From an uncultured Clostridia bacterium (lineage in GTDB: Bacteria; Bacillota; Clostridia; TANB77; CAG-508): DNA of 64,000 bases. Shown here one piece after another: positions 10,138-19,991 of the stretch. The notes below the pieces were generated by a model, which saw only the letters and a program-made list of their open reading frames with translations, was not told the DNA's origin and did not search any database. The position numbers were made by a program, and so were the translations under genes. The stretch is taken from positions 54,559 to 118,558 of the forward strand of contig CAOXTD010000002.1 of NCBI GenBank assembly GCA_948560265.1. The letters are read 5' to 3'. Each line of letters opens with the position of its first letter. Position 1 is the stretch's first letter.

Positions 10138-10148
10138 AAGGAGGAATA

Positions 10149-10751
10149 ATGAAATTTGGTGGAAAAATAAAAGAATTAAATCAAATAATAATTTCTGATC
10201 CAAGTTATGATAAAGATGTAACTTGTAGATATGAAAGAAAAAATATAAATCAAAAAGATATGAATGTTCTTATAGAAATACATGATTATTCTGAAAAAAT
10301 AGATGGAATTCAAATTAATGGAGTAGAATTCTATATATTAATTCATAATCCTAAAGAACCTTGTATATTAAAAGAAGATGGTTCTTTTTCTCATTATACA
10401 AGTGATAGGGTAACTGAATTTGATATTGGAATTGATACTGCATGTGTAACTTTTGGAATTAATAGTTTTGCAGATAATATAAGAAAATCACAAAAAGAAT
10501 GGCAACCACCATTCTCTTTAAAGACTTTATCAGATGGAATTTTTGGTGAAGTCAAAGAAGGCAAAGAAGATGATAAAGTAAATTTTATCTTTATATCAGG
10601 CTTTTTAGATGAAGATACACAATACTCTATTGATGATGTGTTAGATTATATTACTACATGTCTTGAAATAAAAGACTTATATAAAGAGATTAATGGAATT
10701 AGATTTCCAGTTGCAAAAAATGATAAGGATATAACAGATGATATGTTCTAA
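10149..10751 (+). CDS. Hypothetical ICE protein
   Basis: 200 aa, begins KFGGKIKELNQIIISDPSYD, a stretch typical of small mobile-element proteins of unknown function. GGAGG precedes the ATG. It ends acidic (TDDMF). Probably co-transcribed with the radical SAM gene, 11 nt upstream. Confidence 0.55.
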   Translation: MKFGGKIKELNQIIISDPSYDKDVTCRYERKNINQKDMNVLIEIHDYSEKIDGIQINGVEFYILIHNPKEPCILKEDGSFSHYTSDRVTEFDIGIDTACVTFGINSFADNIRKSQKEWQPPFSLKTLSDGIFGEVKEGKEDDKVNFIFISGFLDEDTQYSIDDVLDYITTCLEIKDLYKEINGIRFPVAKNDKDITDDMF

Positions 10752-10766
10752 CGAAAGGATATTATT

Positions 10767-12071
10767 ATGGCAGATTTAAAAGAAATAAAAGAAAAAATGA
10801 AGGAATTTTTCGATGAGATTAAAAATATAAATACACCAGATAAAGTAATTGAAAAATTCAAAGAAATATTTAAAGATGAATATTTTGAAACATTTACAGA
10901 TGTTGATGAACCATATTATGAATGTCATACTCAAAAAATTTACTTACAAAATGGATATGGAATAGGAATTGAAAAATTATGGGGACCTTTTGATTTTACT
11001 GGAGGAGGTGTAGTTTCTCATGAAGGAGAAGATGTATATGTCTTTTCAAAAATAGCAAATAAATATATTCCAATTTTTGAATTTAGTGAAAAAGAGAAAA
11101 TCCCCAATGATATAGATTCTTTATATAATATTGATTTATCTACTAAAAACTTATTATCAATAGATGATGATTTGATTTTTAATTTTATACCAGAAAATGA
11201 ATTAGAAAATACTGATGAAATGTTGGTTGGTAGGTATAGAAATCTAAAAAGAAAAGCTGAACTCGACCATGATAATGATGTTAATAATGATTTAATATCA
11301 TATTATGGTGGATTAGATGTAGCTATACATTCTATAGAATACTATTTATATAATTCTTTATTAGAAAATAAATATAATGAAGAATTTATGAATAAAGTTA
11401 TGCCTTTATTTAATCAAGATTTCCCATCATATTTTAATGATGAAATAGAAGAATTTAATCAAGCTTTATATATTATAGAGAATAAAGATAAATATTATAA
11501 ATTAATAGAGTTTAAAGAAAGAGATTTTGAATCTGTAGGAACTGAATCATATTATATGGATGCTATTAAAACAAAAGAAAATAAACAAGCAGAATTACAA
11601 ATAAAGCTAGATGATGCCTTAAATAAATTGAATAATGTAAAAAATAAAAAATACAACATTATTGATTTCTTCAAAGGTACTAAGAAAAAAGACTTAATAA
11701 AAGCGAATAATATACAACAAAATGTATTTTTATTAGAAACTCAATTAAATACACAAAAAATGGAAGTAGAAATAGTTAGATCAGAGTATGAGCAATTTCA
11801 AAGTCAAATTAACACAGATGATGAACAGAAAGCTAATCTAAAGGAAGAATTAAAATATCCATTTAAAGACTTCACACTTGTTCCAGATTTTGAAGATGAG
11901 CCATATATAAATGGGGAATATCATTTAAAAGTTAGTTTAGATAGATTAATAAATAGAAAAGAATTTTACACTCAAAAATTACAAGAATTAGAATTTATGA
12001 AAAGCTATGCAAATAACAAAGATTTAACAATAGAAAATGAAAAGGAGGAATTTTATGAGAAAGCAATATGA
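10767..12071 (+). CDS. Hypothetical protein with a central coiled coil
   Basis: 434 aa. The N-terminal part includes YGIGIEKLWGPFDFTGGGVVSHEGED; residues about 255-370 are a long heptad-like, Lys/Glu-rich coiled coil (AELQIKLDDALNKLNNVKNK). No known domain recognised. Its 3' end overlaps the start of the next gene by 17 nt, so translation is probably coupled. Confidence 0.55.
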   Translation: MADLKEIKEKMKEFFDEIKNINTPDKVIEKFKEIFKDEYFETFTDVDEPYYECHTQKIYLQNGYGIGIEKLWGPFDFTGGGVVSHEGEDVYVFSKIANKYIPIFEFSEKEKIPNDIDSLYNIDLSTKNLLSIDDDLIFNFIPENELENTDEMLVGRYRNLKRKAELDHDNDVNNDLISYYGGLDVAIHSIEYYLYNSLLENKYNEEFMNKVMPLFNQDFPSYFNDEIEEFNQALYIIENKDKYYKLIEFKERDFESVGTESYYMDAIKTKENKQAELQIKLDDALNKLNNVKNKKYNIIDFFKGTKKKDLIKANNIQQNVFLLETQLNTQKMEVEIVRSEYEQFQSQINTDDEQKANLKEELKYPFKDFTLVPDFEDEPYINGEYHLKVSLDRLINRKEFYTQKLQELEFMKSYANNKDLTIENEKEEFYEKAI

Positions 12072-12558
12072 TGATTTTACACAAATGAAATTAAAGGATA
12101 TGTGCAAAAGTATGAGTGATATGACTTATACCTATATTAATCCAGAGAGTGGTGAACCAACCAAAGTACCACCATCACATTATGAAAAAATACTAGAGGC
12201 TGTAAAAGAAAATTATATGGGAGAAATAACAAGTAGGCAATTTCTTACCATTATGTATAATCAACTAAATGCTTTAAAGAAAGAAGATGAAAAGTATTTT
12301 AGACAAGCTCTCCTATGTATTGATATGGGAATAAATCCAAAAGATTTAAGAGTAGATGAACAAATTGCAATTTCTTTTACAGATGACTATATGGAAGATA
12401 AACAAAAGCAAGAAAAAAAGAATTTTCATTTACTAAGTCAGGACATAGTAGATACTTATAATGAATCAAAAGAAAATTCAATAGTTCAAGCACAAGCAAT
12501 TAAAATGTCAAACGAATACAATGACAAACAACAGGATAATATGGATTATGATATTTAA
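12055..12558 (+). CDS. Hypothetical protein with a MDYDI tail
   Basis: 167 aa from ATG 12055 behind AAAAGGAGG; the frame upstream of this start overlaps the previous gene and has no RBS. Soluble, helical. It ends QQDNMDYDI, the element's recurrent tail. No family recognised. Confidence 0.6.
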   Translation: MRKQYDDFTQMKLKDMCKSMSDMTYTYINPESGEPTKVPPSHYEKILEAVKENYMGEITSRQFLTIMYNQLNALKKEDEKYFRQALLCIDMGINPKDLRVDEQIAISFTDDYMEDKQKQEKKNFHLLSQDIVDTYNESKENSIVQAQAIKMSNEYNDKQQDNMDYDI

Positions 12559-12689
12559 AAAAGTTTAAAATAGAAAATTTAAGAAAAAAATACTAGTAAA
12601 GTAAAATTATCAGTCAAAATCTCAAAAATCCAATACAGATGATTTTGAAGTTAAATATGCCTAGTATTTTTATATTTATAAGGAGGATT

Positions 12690-14708
12690 ATGGAACTACA
12701 AGACTTTGGAGAAAAAATCGGTGGAGCAAAAAAAGATCTTTGGAAAGAAAGAGGTCTTTCAGTGGAAGATTTATTAGATATGAATGATGCAGAAAAAACA
12801 AAATTAGTTAAGAAAGATAATATATGGAAAAAACCAAATTATCAAGAGTTAGTGGAAAATGGGTTGCCTGTTAGAGTGGCATATTTTATAAAAACAATAA
12901 GAGATGCAACTCCTACACAAGCTAATTTTTTAACATACCATCCTAGTAAAGAGGATATAGAAGAAAGACTAGAAAATTATATTACCTTTGTTTCAGAAAT
13001 AAGAGATGCAGTAATGAATTTATCTACAGAAGATGATGTTTTGAATTTTTATAATACTGTTATGGCTAAGTATATAATACGAAATCCAAACCAATATTAT
13101 ATACAAATTATACCTTCTGCATCAGGTTTCATAGACAATAAATTTCTAAGAGTATCGAATGTTAAAAATTTCGCTACAATAGATTCAGAAATAAGAAAAA
13201 AACAATTTTGTTATACAGATGATGAAAAAGTTTTATCTAATTTTGATATTTTACTATATGATAATGATACTGTTAAATTTACTAAAGATTATAGCAATAG
13301 GATTGTTATAGAAGTAAAAGAACATTATGGAAAAAGATTTATTTATCCTAAAGATGGATTGTCCGATTTATCAGATTGGAAAGAAAATACTATATTTATA
13401 ATAATACGAGGAACAGGAAATATAGTAAAAGGCAATTTAGAAAGTATAGAAGCAGCAGAGAAATTTATATTAGAAAATTATAAAGAGAAACTTAATAATA
13501 AACCTACTAATACAGGAAATAGAAAAGGAAGGTTTGTTCCTGAACAGCTAAAAAATGTTACTCGCGATGGCGAGGATTATAGAAATAATAAAGACATAAC
13601 TGGCGAAGATATGATGCAAACATTTAGTTTTAAGGGAGGAGAATTCGGAAATTGGCTTAATGAAAATGATAGACAACAATCATTGAACTATGGATATGAT
13701 GCTTTACTCGATTTGAGTAAAGCTCTTTCTATATCACCTACAGATATTTCTTTAGGTGGTAAATTATCTATTGCCTTTGGTTCAAGAGGTATTGGTAATG
13801 CTTTGGCTCACTATGAACCAGATAGAGAAGTAATTAATTTAACTAAAATGAAAGGAGCAGGAAGTTTAGCTCATGAATGGGGCCATGCCCTAGATGATAT
13901 TATAGGTAAACAATTAGAATATAGTGGATTTCTAACAAATAATTTTAGATATTCAGATTCTACTTCTGAAACAATAAAAAATGTTGTAGATGCAATGAAA
14001 TATAAGACTGTTTGCAATGAAGAATCAATGAAAAAACAAAATGAAGAATACTTAAAAAGAGTAACTAGAATGAAGAATCTTGTTAATAGTTTATTTCCAT
14101 CAGAACATCTAAATGAAAAACAAATGGAATTAAAAGATATTCTTATACAAAACTTAATACACAATGCTGAAACAGCATCTAATAATCTTTTAGAATATTT
14201 TACTAAAGGAACTGGAAATAAAGATATAGATGACCTATCAAATTTAAGAAAAGAAACTGTAGGTAGGGTTATTTCTAAAGAGGATAGAAAGCAAATTGCA
14301 CAACTACAAAATTATGTGTGTTCAAGTAAAAAACAAATAGGAAAAGAACAAAGAGTAGAAACAGAATTTTATAAAAATTCTATTAAATTTGATGAGATAT
14401 ATTCTAAATCAGGTCATGATTATTGGTCTAGTACAGTAGAGATGTTTGCTCGCAGTTTTGCTTGTTATGTTAGTGATAAATTAGGATATAAAAGTGATTA
14501 TTTATGTGGGCATGCTGACCTTGCTATAGGTATTATTCAAAACAAAGATAATGAACCAGAGGTAATAAAAGCATTTCCAGAAGGTGAGGAACGAAAATTA
14601 ATAAATGAAAAAATAGATAAATTAATTGAATTCCTAAAAGAAAAAAACATATTACATGATAGCAAAACGCAAGAAATAGAATCAGATTATGATTACGATT
14701 ATGCTTGA
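12690..14708 (+). CDS. Polyvalent protein with LPD1/zincin-like HEWGH domain
   Basis: 672 aa from ATG 12690 (AAGGAGGATT before it). The N-terminal part (ELQDFGEKIGGAKKDLW) is a common leader of large polyvalent ICE proteins. The segment ISLGGKLSIAFGSRG, AHYEPDREVINLTK, GSLAHEWGHALDD (about 375-415) matches the LPD1-type domain and carries HExxH, the zinc site of zincin metallopeptidases. Such proteins are thought to be injected with the DNA to counter host defences. It ends ESDYDYDYA. Catalysis is inferred only. Confidence 0.75.
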   Translation: MELQDFGEKIGGAKKDLWKERGLSVEDLLDMNDAEKTKLVKKDNIWKKPNYQELVENGLPVRVAYFIKTIRDATPTQANFLTYHPSKEDIEERLENYITFVSEIRDAVMNLSTEDDVLNFYNTVMAKYIIRNPNQYYIQIIPSASGFIDNKFLRVSNVKNFATIDSEIRKKQFCYTDDEKVLSNFDILLYDNDTVKFTKDYSNRIVIEVKEHYGKRFIYPKDGLSDLSDWKENTIFIIIRGTGNIVKGNLESIEAAEKFILENYKEKLNNKPTNTGNRKGRFVPEQLKNVTRDGEDYRNNKDITGEDMMQTFSFKGGEFGNWLNENDRQQSLNYGYDALLDLSKALSISPTDISLGGKLSIAFGSRGIGNALAHYEPDREVINLTKMKGAGSLAHEWGHALDDIIGKQLEYSGFLTNNFRYSDSTSETIKNVVDAMKYKTVCNEESMKKQNEEYLKRVTRMKNLVNSLFPSEHLNEKQMELKDILIQNLIHNAETASNNLLEYFTKGTGNKDIDDLSNLRKETVGRVISKEDRKQIAQLQNYVCSSKKQIGKEQRVETEFYKNSIKFDEIYSKSGHDYWSSTVEMFARSFACYVSDKLGYKSDYLCGHADLAIGIIQNKDNEPEVIKAFPEGEERKLINEKIDKLIEFLKEKNILHDSKTQEIESDYDYDYA

Positions 14709-14726
14709 TAGAAAGGGGGATTTTTA

Positions 14727-15713
14727 TTGGGTTATTACCATTTAAAAAATTTAGATATTAATAAAAAAGAAGGAACTATTATAGGAGAATTTGCAGATAG
14801 CAATGTATCTCCTATAACTTATTTCAAATCTGAAATAGAAGGAAAATCCTTTCATGAAAAATATAGTTCTCTAATGTATGACATCATAACAGGAAATTAT
14901 CATCCGAGTAATTCATCTAAATACTCTGTACTATGTAATACTTGGTGTGAACCTGCTTTAAAAAATTTCATTAATGATAGTCATATTTTAGGTATTGAAA
15001 GAGCTTATGATAAATATAAAAATGTTATAGAAGATATATTGGATAAAAGAGAACCAAAGATTTTAAAATCAGAAATAGACCTTCATTACGAGATAGGATA
15101 TGGAGATAATAAAGATTATAATACTTTAAATAGTAAAGTAAATTCCTTATATAATTTTATGGAGAAAATTAGAAATAATACTAATTTATCTTATATAGAT
15201 AAACTAGAACTATATCAAAATTTTGTGAAAACAAATGATATTCATTTTCCTCTTGTTACATTAAGAGGATATGAGCATTTTACAAAAATATATTTGTGTC
15301 CGAATGTTGCAAAAAGTGGATTTCTCTCATATAAAATCACAGTAGAAAATACAGAAACAGGGGTATTAAAGAACTTTGAAAGTGAACACATGGGAATTGG
15401 TTGGATAACAAGTTATGGTGAAAGTGAAATGGCATTTAAGATGCAATCTTTTGAAAATAAATTTATAATATTTCAGAAGATTAATAAAATACTTAATGAA
15501 TCTATAACTCAAAAAAATTCAAAAAATATGATTCTTAAACTAGATACATTAAATATTAAAAGTGATAATATTAGAACATTATTAGATTTATTAGAGGAGG
15601 ATTCACGAGTACCAGATTTTGAATATGATAATAAAAACAAAGAGATTATTATAAAATTTGAATTGGAAAAAAGTAATGAAACTCCAGATATTTTAGATGA
15701 GATGTATGGATAA
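14727..15713 (+). CDS. Hypothetical ICE protein
   Basis: 328 aa from TTG with GAAAGGGGG upstream. Soluble; the first residues GYYHLKNLDINKKEGTIIGE are beta-rich. No recognised domain. A terminator follows directly, so it may close the operon that began upstream. Confidence 0.55.
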   Translation: MGYYHLKNLDINKKEGTIIGEFADSNVSPITYFKSEIEGKSFHEKYSSLMYDIITGNYHPSNSSKYSVLCNTWCEPALKNFINDSHILGIERAYDKYKNVIEDILDKREPKILKSEIDLHYEIGYGDNKDYNTLNSKVNSLYNFMEKIRNNTNLSYIDKLELYQNFVKTNDIHFPLVTLRGYEHFTKIYLCPNVAKSGFLSYKITVENTETGVLKNFESEHMGIGWITSYGESEMAFKMQSFENKFIIFQKINKILNESITQKNSKNMILKLDTLNIKSDNIRTLLDLLEEDSRVPDFEYDNKNKEIIIKFELEKSNETPDILDEMYG

Positions 15714-15721
15714 AATTTTTA

Positions 15722-15757
15722 CTATGGCTGTTGATATAAGACAGTCATATTTTTTAT
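15722..15757 (+). terminator. Intrinsic terminator
   Basis: TATGGCTGT (15723-15731) pairs with ACAGTCATA (15741-15749) with one mismatch; TTTTTT follows. Confidence 0.75.
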
Positions 15758-15776
15758 TAGATAAAGGAGAAATTAT

Positions 15777-16728
15777 ATGCACAGAGGAACAATGTTTGCA
15801 ATAATAAATGATAACGAAATATGGAAATCAACTCAATTTAATGGTGGTATGGGAGTAGATAATTTAGGAAAAGATTGCTACAAACAATTAGAAAATGTTA
15901 AAAATTTAGAAGAATTTAAGCAAATGATTGTAGATTTCAATAAAAAATATTTTGAATATAAAAATGAAATTCTATTTTTCAAAGCAGATGAAAAAAAACA
16001 TCCATTTATTTCTGATAATGGAGAAATTTTTTATGATTACACAAAAACTAATAATCAATTAGATTTATTCTATGATATTAATACTGGTATAAGTGATAGT
16101 AATAGTAATTATATCAAAAATTTATCTAATAAACCTATTGAAATAATTTGTAGTAATGGGGTTTATATTTTACCTCCAAAAGATTACAAATTATGATGAA
16201 TGTATTAATAATATTAGAGTAAGTTATGGAAAGAAAATAAATGAAGATTTTAATATTAAACAGTTAGAAACATCACAATATATTGAAACAAATGAAGAAA
16301 AAAACTTTATAGAAAATATTGTAAAAACATTTGAACACTTTGAATATAAAACGAGTTTATTAATATATGATGGTGTAAAGCAAGGCTTTGAAATAGAAAA
16401 ATGGACTAATGGTGGAGTTGATATGATTCAGACAATACAGTTTGAAGATTTTAGAAATTTATATAATGTTGACAAAATAGAGGAAGAATTAGAAAAAGTG
16501 GCAGAAAACTTTTCTATAGATGATGAAATAGACCTTCATAGACAAGGTAATGATTATAAACAAGCATTTAGCATAACAGAATCATTAAAAGATTTTACTG
16601 AATATCATCAAGATTTACAGGAATTATCTACTTATTTTAAAGATAAATTTTTAAGAATTTGCCAAGAAAATGAAAAAGAAATAGCAAATAATAATTACGA
16701 TATTGCAGATAGTTTATCAGATTATTAG
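15777..16728 (+). CDS. Hypothetical ICE protein split by a +1 break that is not at CGG
   Basis: Frame one (15777-16196, 139 aa) ends KDYKL then TGA; frame two runs on from there for about 177 aa and has no RBS-backed start of its own (its only in-frame ATG, 16156, lies deep in the first frame). Skipping one T in TTA-TGA-TGA (16191-16199) joins them as KDYKLDECINNIRVSY. The two halves read like one polyvalent-type protein of about 316 aa. This could be a mutation, an error, or +1 shifting at a stop. No CGG is present at the junction. Confidence 0.5.
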
Positions 16729-16739
16729 GAGGTGATAAA

Positions 16740-17255
16740 GTGATTAAATTTATTGAAAAAAAGCCATTTAAAAGTTATGATCATTGGAATATGAACGATT
16801 GCCTTATGTATCCCAATTTTATGATAAAAGATGGAAAAGAATTCTTTATTATGAATCGACGTGTACCTCAACCAAAGTACAAAGATAATGAAATTCAAGA
16901 ACATATTAAACAACTAAAAGAGAATAATGGGGCATATATTACATTTTATGGTGCTAATAAAAATCCGATAGATATGCTAAAAGATATAGTTGAAAGACAA
17001 TTTTCATTTATAGAACCTACAGAATTATTTAAAGAATCTGAATCAAATGATTTTGTAGATTTTAATGGTAACCTTAATGAAGTTTCAGCAGCATTTATGT
17101 ATAGAATATATGATACAAAAATATTAAAAGATATAAAAGAAATAGCATCATTAATAAATAATAAAGAATGGGAAAAGGCAAATGAATCAATAAATAGCTT
17201 GCAATTTAAGGATAATAAAACTCAAAAAGATAATGAATATGATATAGATATTTAG
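16740..17255 (+). CDS. Hypothetical protein with an EYDIDI tail
   Basis: 171 aa from GTG behind TAGGAGGTGATAAA. The N-terminal YDHWNMNDCLMYPNFMIKDG and FYGANKNPIDMLKDIVERQF are not assigned to a family. It ends NEYDIDI, the recurrent tail. It sits in a run of tightly spaced genes from 15777 to 19207. Confidence 0.58.
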   Translation: MIKFIEKKPFKSYDHWNMNDCLMYPNFMIKDGKEFFIMNRRVPQPKYKDNEIQEHIKQLKENNGAYITFYGANKNPIDMLKDIVERQFSFIEPTELFKESESNDFVDFNGNLNEVSAAFMYRIYDTKILKDIKEIASLINNKEWEKANESINSLQFKDNKTQKDNEYDIDI

Positions 17256-17274
17256 GAAAAGGGGTGATTAAAAT

Positions 17275-18171
17275 TTGAATAATATAACAATAAATATAAA
17301 TGGAAAAGCTATTACTTTATATGGAAGTAAGGCTATCATTCAAAATGAAAAAACAATAATCGAAAATTTAGAATTAACAGGTAATGAATCTAAAGACAGA
17401 CTATTAATACAAGAATGTATTGATAAAAACAAATTAAAATCGGATATACTTTATGATGGGAATAGTGTATATCCTTTTGAAAAGATTATAAAAGCATATA
17501 GAAAGTTACAAAAAAGTGGAACTTTGGATGGTTTAACCAAAGAAATGTACCACTTTTTTATATATGCCTGTGAAGATATTGCTCACTATGATTTACAAGG
17601 TTTTAGAGCATATTATAATAATTCGTTTAGAGAATTGGAGAATGAGCTATTAAGCCATAGTGGTTTATGGACTAGATTTAGTGATAGAGATAACATTTTT
17701 AGAGAACTAAAAATAGGGAAATATTATAATGAAAGAGATTATATAAATATTGATAAAATACCTCTTAATAAATTGAAAGCAATTATTGAAAGTTGTGGAT
17801 GGAAAGCACAAATAGATACAGATAACTATTTAAAATTATCTAAAAATATAAACTCTAATATAAGTTATTCTTTTAATATTGATGTTTTAAATTATGATGT
17901 ATCAAGAATTATGAGGAATATGAATTATATATCCAATTCTTTTAATACAGAAAGCTACATTAATCAAATGGTAATGGAAAGGGAAAGACAAGAAAATCCA
18001 CCAACCATTAGAGAAATAGTATCTGCTGCTGATATTATCAAACATAGTTTAAATGAACTTAACTCTGATGTACTTTATAAATGTAGATTGGAAATTGAAT
18101 TAAATAAAGATACTTATAATGCAAATACTGTAACGAAAGATGATGAATATGATTTAGGAATTTGTGGTTAA
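17275..18171 (+). CDS. Hypothetical protein with an internal DEYDL near the C-terminus
   Basis: 298 aa from TTG with AAAAGGGGTG upstream. Begins with a short beta segment (NITININGKAITLYGSKA). Otherwise helical and soluble. It ends DDEYDLGICG, a variant of the tail seen on neighbouring proteins. No family recognised. Confidence 0.55.
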   Translation: MNNITININGKAITLYGSKAIIQNEKTIIENLELTGNESKDRLLIQECIDKNKLKSDILYDGNSVYPFEKIIKAYRKLQKSGTLDGLTKEMYHFFIYACEDIAHYDLQGFRAYYNNSFRELENELLSHSGLWTRFSDRDNIFRELKIGKYYNERDYINIDKIPLNKLKAIIESCGWKAQIDTDNYLKLSKNINSNISYSFNIDVLNYDVSRIMRNMNYISNSFNTESYINQMVMERERQENPPTIREIVSAADIIKHSLNELNSDVLYKCRLEIELNKDTYNANTVTKDDEYDLGICG

Positions 18172-18182
18172 AGGGGGATTAT

Positions 18183-18830
18183 ATGAATATTATACATGAT
18201 AAAATTGAAACAGAAACCAAATATCCTTTAATAAAAAAATATATCATATCAGATAAGAATGTAGATGATTTTTTCACTCATTTTACCATTGAACAATTAG
18301 ATTATTTTGAAAATTCATTACATCTATATTTTAATACACAAGACATTAAATATAACCAAGAATATGGTAGTTTAGAATCTACAGAAGATTATGATTTTAA
18401 TAGAGGTATAATTAGATTGGCTTGTGGTTTAATAACATATCAAGATTTTATTGATGACTATGGAATAGATAAATCTAATTATTCAGAAGTTATCCTCTCT
18501 AAAGTTATAGATTATTTTAGAGAACATAAAATAAAAAATCTAATGGAATATGGTAATGATTATGATGAAGGATTATATCATTTATCTTCTCTATATAAAG
18601 AACTAATGGATAAATTAAATATAAAATATATGTATGTTTCTACAGAGGATATTTCAGATGGTAAGTATTTAACCACTATAACTTTTGAAGATAATTCAGA
18701 GATTAAGTTAGATACAGATGCCTTTAATGGAATAAAAGTAGTAAGCCAAAATGTAGATTCTATTTATGAGCATATAAATAGAAAATCAAAAGGAAATGAA
18801 AAAGAAAATGATATAGAATGTGAATATTGA
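18183..18830 (+). CDS. Hypothetical ICE protein
   Basis: 215 aa from ATG 18183 (AAAGGGGG upstream; the earlier in-frame ATG overlaps the preceding gene and lacks an RBS). Soluble, acidic. It ends NDIECEY, a weak version of the acidic-tyrosine tail. No family recognised. Confidence 0.55.
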   Translation: MNIIHDKIETETKYPLIKKYIISDKNVDDFFTHFTIEQLDYFENSLHLYFNTQDIKYNQEYGSLESTEDYDFNRGIIRLACGLITYQDFIDDYGIDKSNYSEVILSKVIDYFREHKIKNLMEYGNDYDEGLYHLSSLYKELMDKLNIKYMYVSTEDISDGKYLTTITFEDNSEIKLDTDAFNGIKVVSQNVDSIYEHINRKSKGNEKENDIECEY

Positions 18831-18841
18831 GAGGTGAAAAT

Positions 18842-19207
18842 TTGAAAACTTATGATTATAAATGGATTGATTTTTTATCTGGAAATAATACAATAAAAGT
18901 AACAAATGAAAATGAATTTAATAAGTTCAAAGACTTTCTAAAATACTTAGGTATAACAGATATTTTAAATGGAACAAATACATTTAGTGAGTTTCAAAGT
19001 CTTGCTCACATTAATAATTTAGATGAAAATATATTCTTATTTGAATATGTAAATCATAAAGGATTAACTTGGAGTGATGATATAAAAAAGTCAATAGAAT
19101 GGTATGATAAAGAACCAATTAATGTATCAGAATTAGAAATTTTTAATATAAAAACAGAAGAAAAATCTTCAAAAAAGGATAGTGAAATTGACTATGATTA
19201 TGAATAA
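18842..19207 (+). CDS. Small protein with an IDYDYE tail
   Basis: 121 aa from TTG 18842 with GAGAGGTG upstream, preferred over the frame's ATG at 18827, which overlaps the previous gene. No recognised domain. It ends SEIDYDYE and is the last gene before the non-coding hairpin region. Confidence 0.55.
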   Translation: MKTYDYKWIDFLSGNNTIKVTNENEFNKFKDFLKYLGITDILNGTNTFSEFQSLAHINNLDENIFLFEYVNHKGLTWSDDIKKSIEWYDKEPINVSELEIFNIKTEEKSSKKDSEIDYDYE

Positions 19208-19218
19208 AAATTTGAGAT

Positions 19219-19246
19219 TAAGTGGAGCATTTTTGCTTCACTTTTT
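19219..19246 (+). terminator. Intrinsic terminator
   Basis: AAGTGGAGC pairs with GCTTCACTT (one mismatch) around ATTTTT, followed by a T-run. It ends the operon of polyvalent-type genes. Confidence 0.75.
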
Positions 19247-19450
19247 TCAAGAATCAACTCAAAAAATTTTCTCCCAGCGGGCTAAAAGGGTTTTAGGGAG
19301 TTTTCCCTAACAAGCAGTAGAGGTGTCAAAACACCATGCTTGCGAATGTTAGTCGGTAAAAAATACCTGACTCATTCGACGCAAAATGAGATTTTGCTCA
19401 TCTCTTAATACTTCGCTTTGCTAGTATTAAGATTTTTAAATTTAAGGAAG
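19247..19450 (+). other. Non-coding hairpin cluster, candidate oriT of the ICE
   Basis: About 200 nt without a gene, more GC-rich than its surroundings, holding successive stem-loops: TTAGGGA/TTCCCTAA (19293-19310), GGTGT/ACACC with CAAA loop (19322-19335), GTC-GGTA/TACC-GAC (19352-19372), GCAAAA/TTTTGC (19381-19397), CTTAATAC/GTATTAAG (19404-19431). A short perfect hairpin followed by ATGCTTGCG resembles the inverted repeat next to nic in MOB-P oriTs. It lies 1.8 kb upstream of mobC and the relaxase. It might instead be a structured RNA leader. Confidence 0.5.
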
Positions 19451-19459
19451 GTGGTTTAT

Positions 19460-19975
19460 ACGGATATAAAAAAACAAATTGAAAGATTTAATAAAGATGA
19501 AATTGAAAAGGTCTTTAATAAATATACAGCGATTTATAAAGGCAAAATGTCTTTAGAAAAAAATAAAAAATATATTTTAACAATAAAGAAATTTGAAGTA
19601 TTTTTTAGATTATATATTGATGAAAATATACAAGTATATATTAGAACAAATACTTTAAATAGTCATGAAGTAGCCAATTATGAATTTGTAAGTTTTAAAG
19701 AACTACAAATTGAGGATATGGACCAATACAAGAAATGTGTAAGACAATTTTTTAAAAACATAATTAAAGAGGTCGAGAATACTCTTTTTTGTCCTGAACA
19801 TCACAAAGAGATGATACCAGATAATGCAACAAAAGAGGAAACAGATAAAGGCTGGTACAACATTTATGAACAAAGGTTATTAACAAAATTAAGCTATAAT
19901 AATCAAAAGGAATTTATTGAATGGCTTAACAAAGTTAGTGATAAAAAATATATTGCACAACAAAAGAAAATTTGA
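19460..19975 (+). CDS. Hypothetical ICE protein with a non-standard start
   Basis: About 172 aa. The frame is open further upstream, but only through the hairpin region. The RBS-like AAGGAAGGTGG (19444-19454) points to a start at 19460-19466, where the in-frame codons are ACG (19460) or ATA (19466); no ATG, GTG or TTG fits. The protein (DIKKQIERFNKDEIEKVFNK) is soluble and not recognised. Confidence 0.5.
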   Translation, partial: TDIKKQIERFNKDEIEKVFNKYTAIYKGKMSLEKNKKYILTIKKFEVFFRLYIDENIQVYIRTNTLNSHEVANYEFVSFKELQIEDMDQYKKCVRQFFKNIIKEVENTLFCPEHHKEMIPDNATKEETDKGWYNIYEQRLLTKLSYNNQKEFIEWLNKVSDKKYIAQQKKI

Positions 19976-19991
19976 TTATGGAGGAATTAAA

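Noticed and set aside
13640..13650. TTC-GGA and similar as further frameshift sites
   Set aside because: Here CGG is out of phase and the conserved frame continues unbroken.
19418..19459. TTG 19418 as start of the gene ending at 19975
   Set aside because: It lies in the last hairpin of the non-coding region; the RBS is downstream of it.
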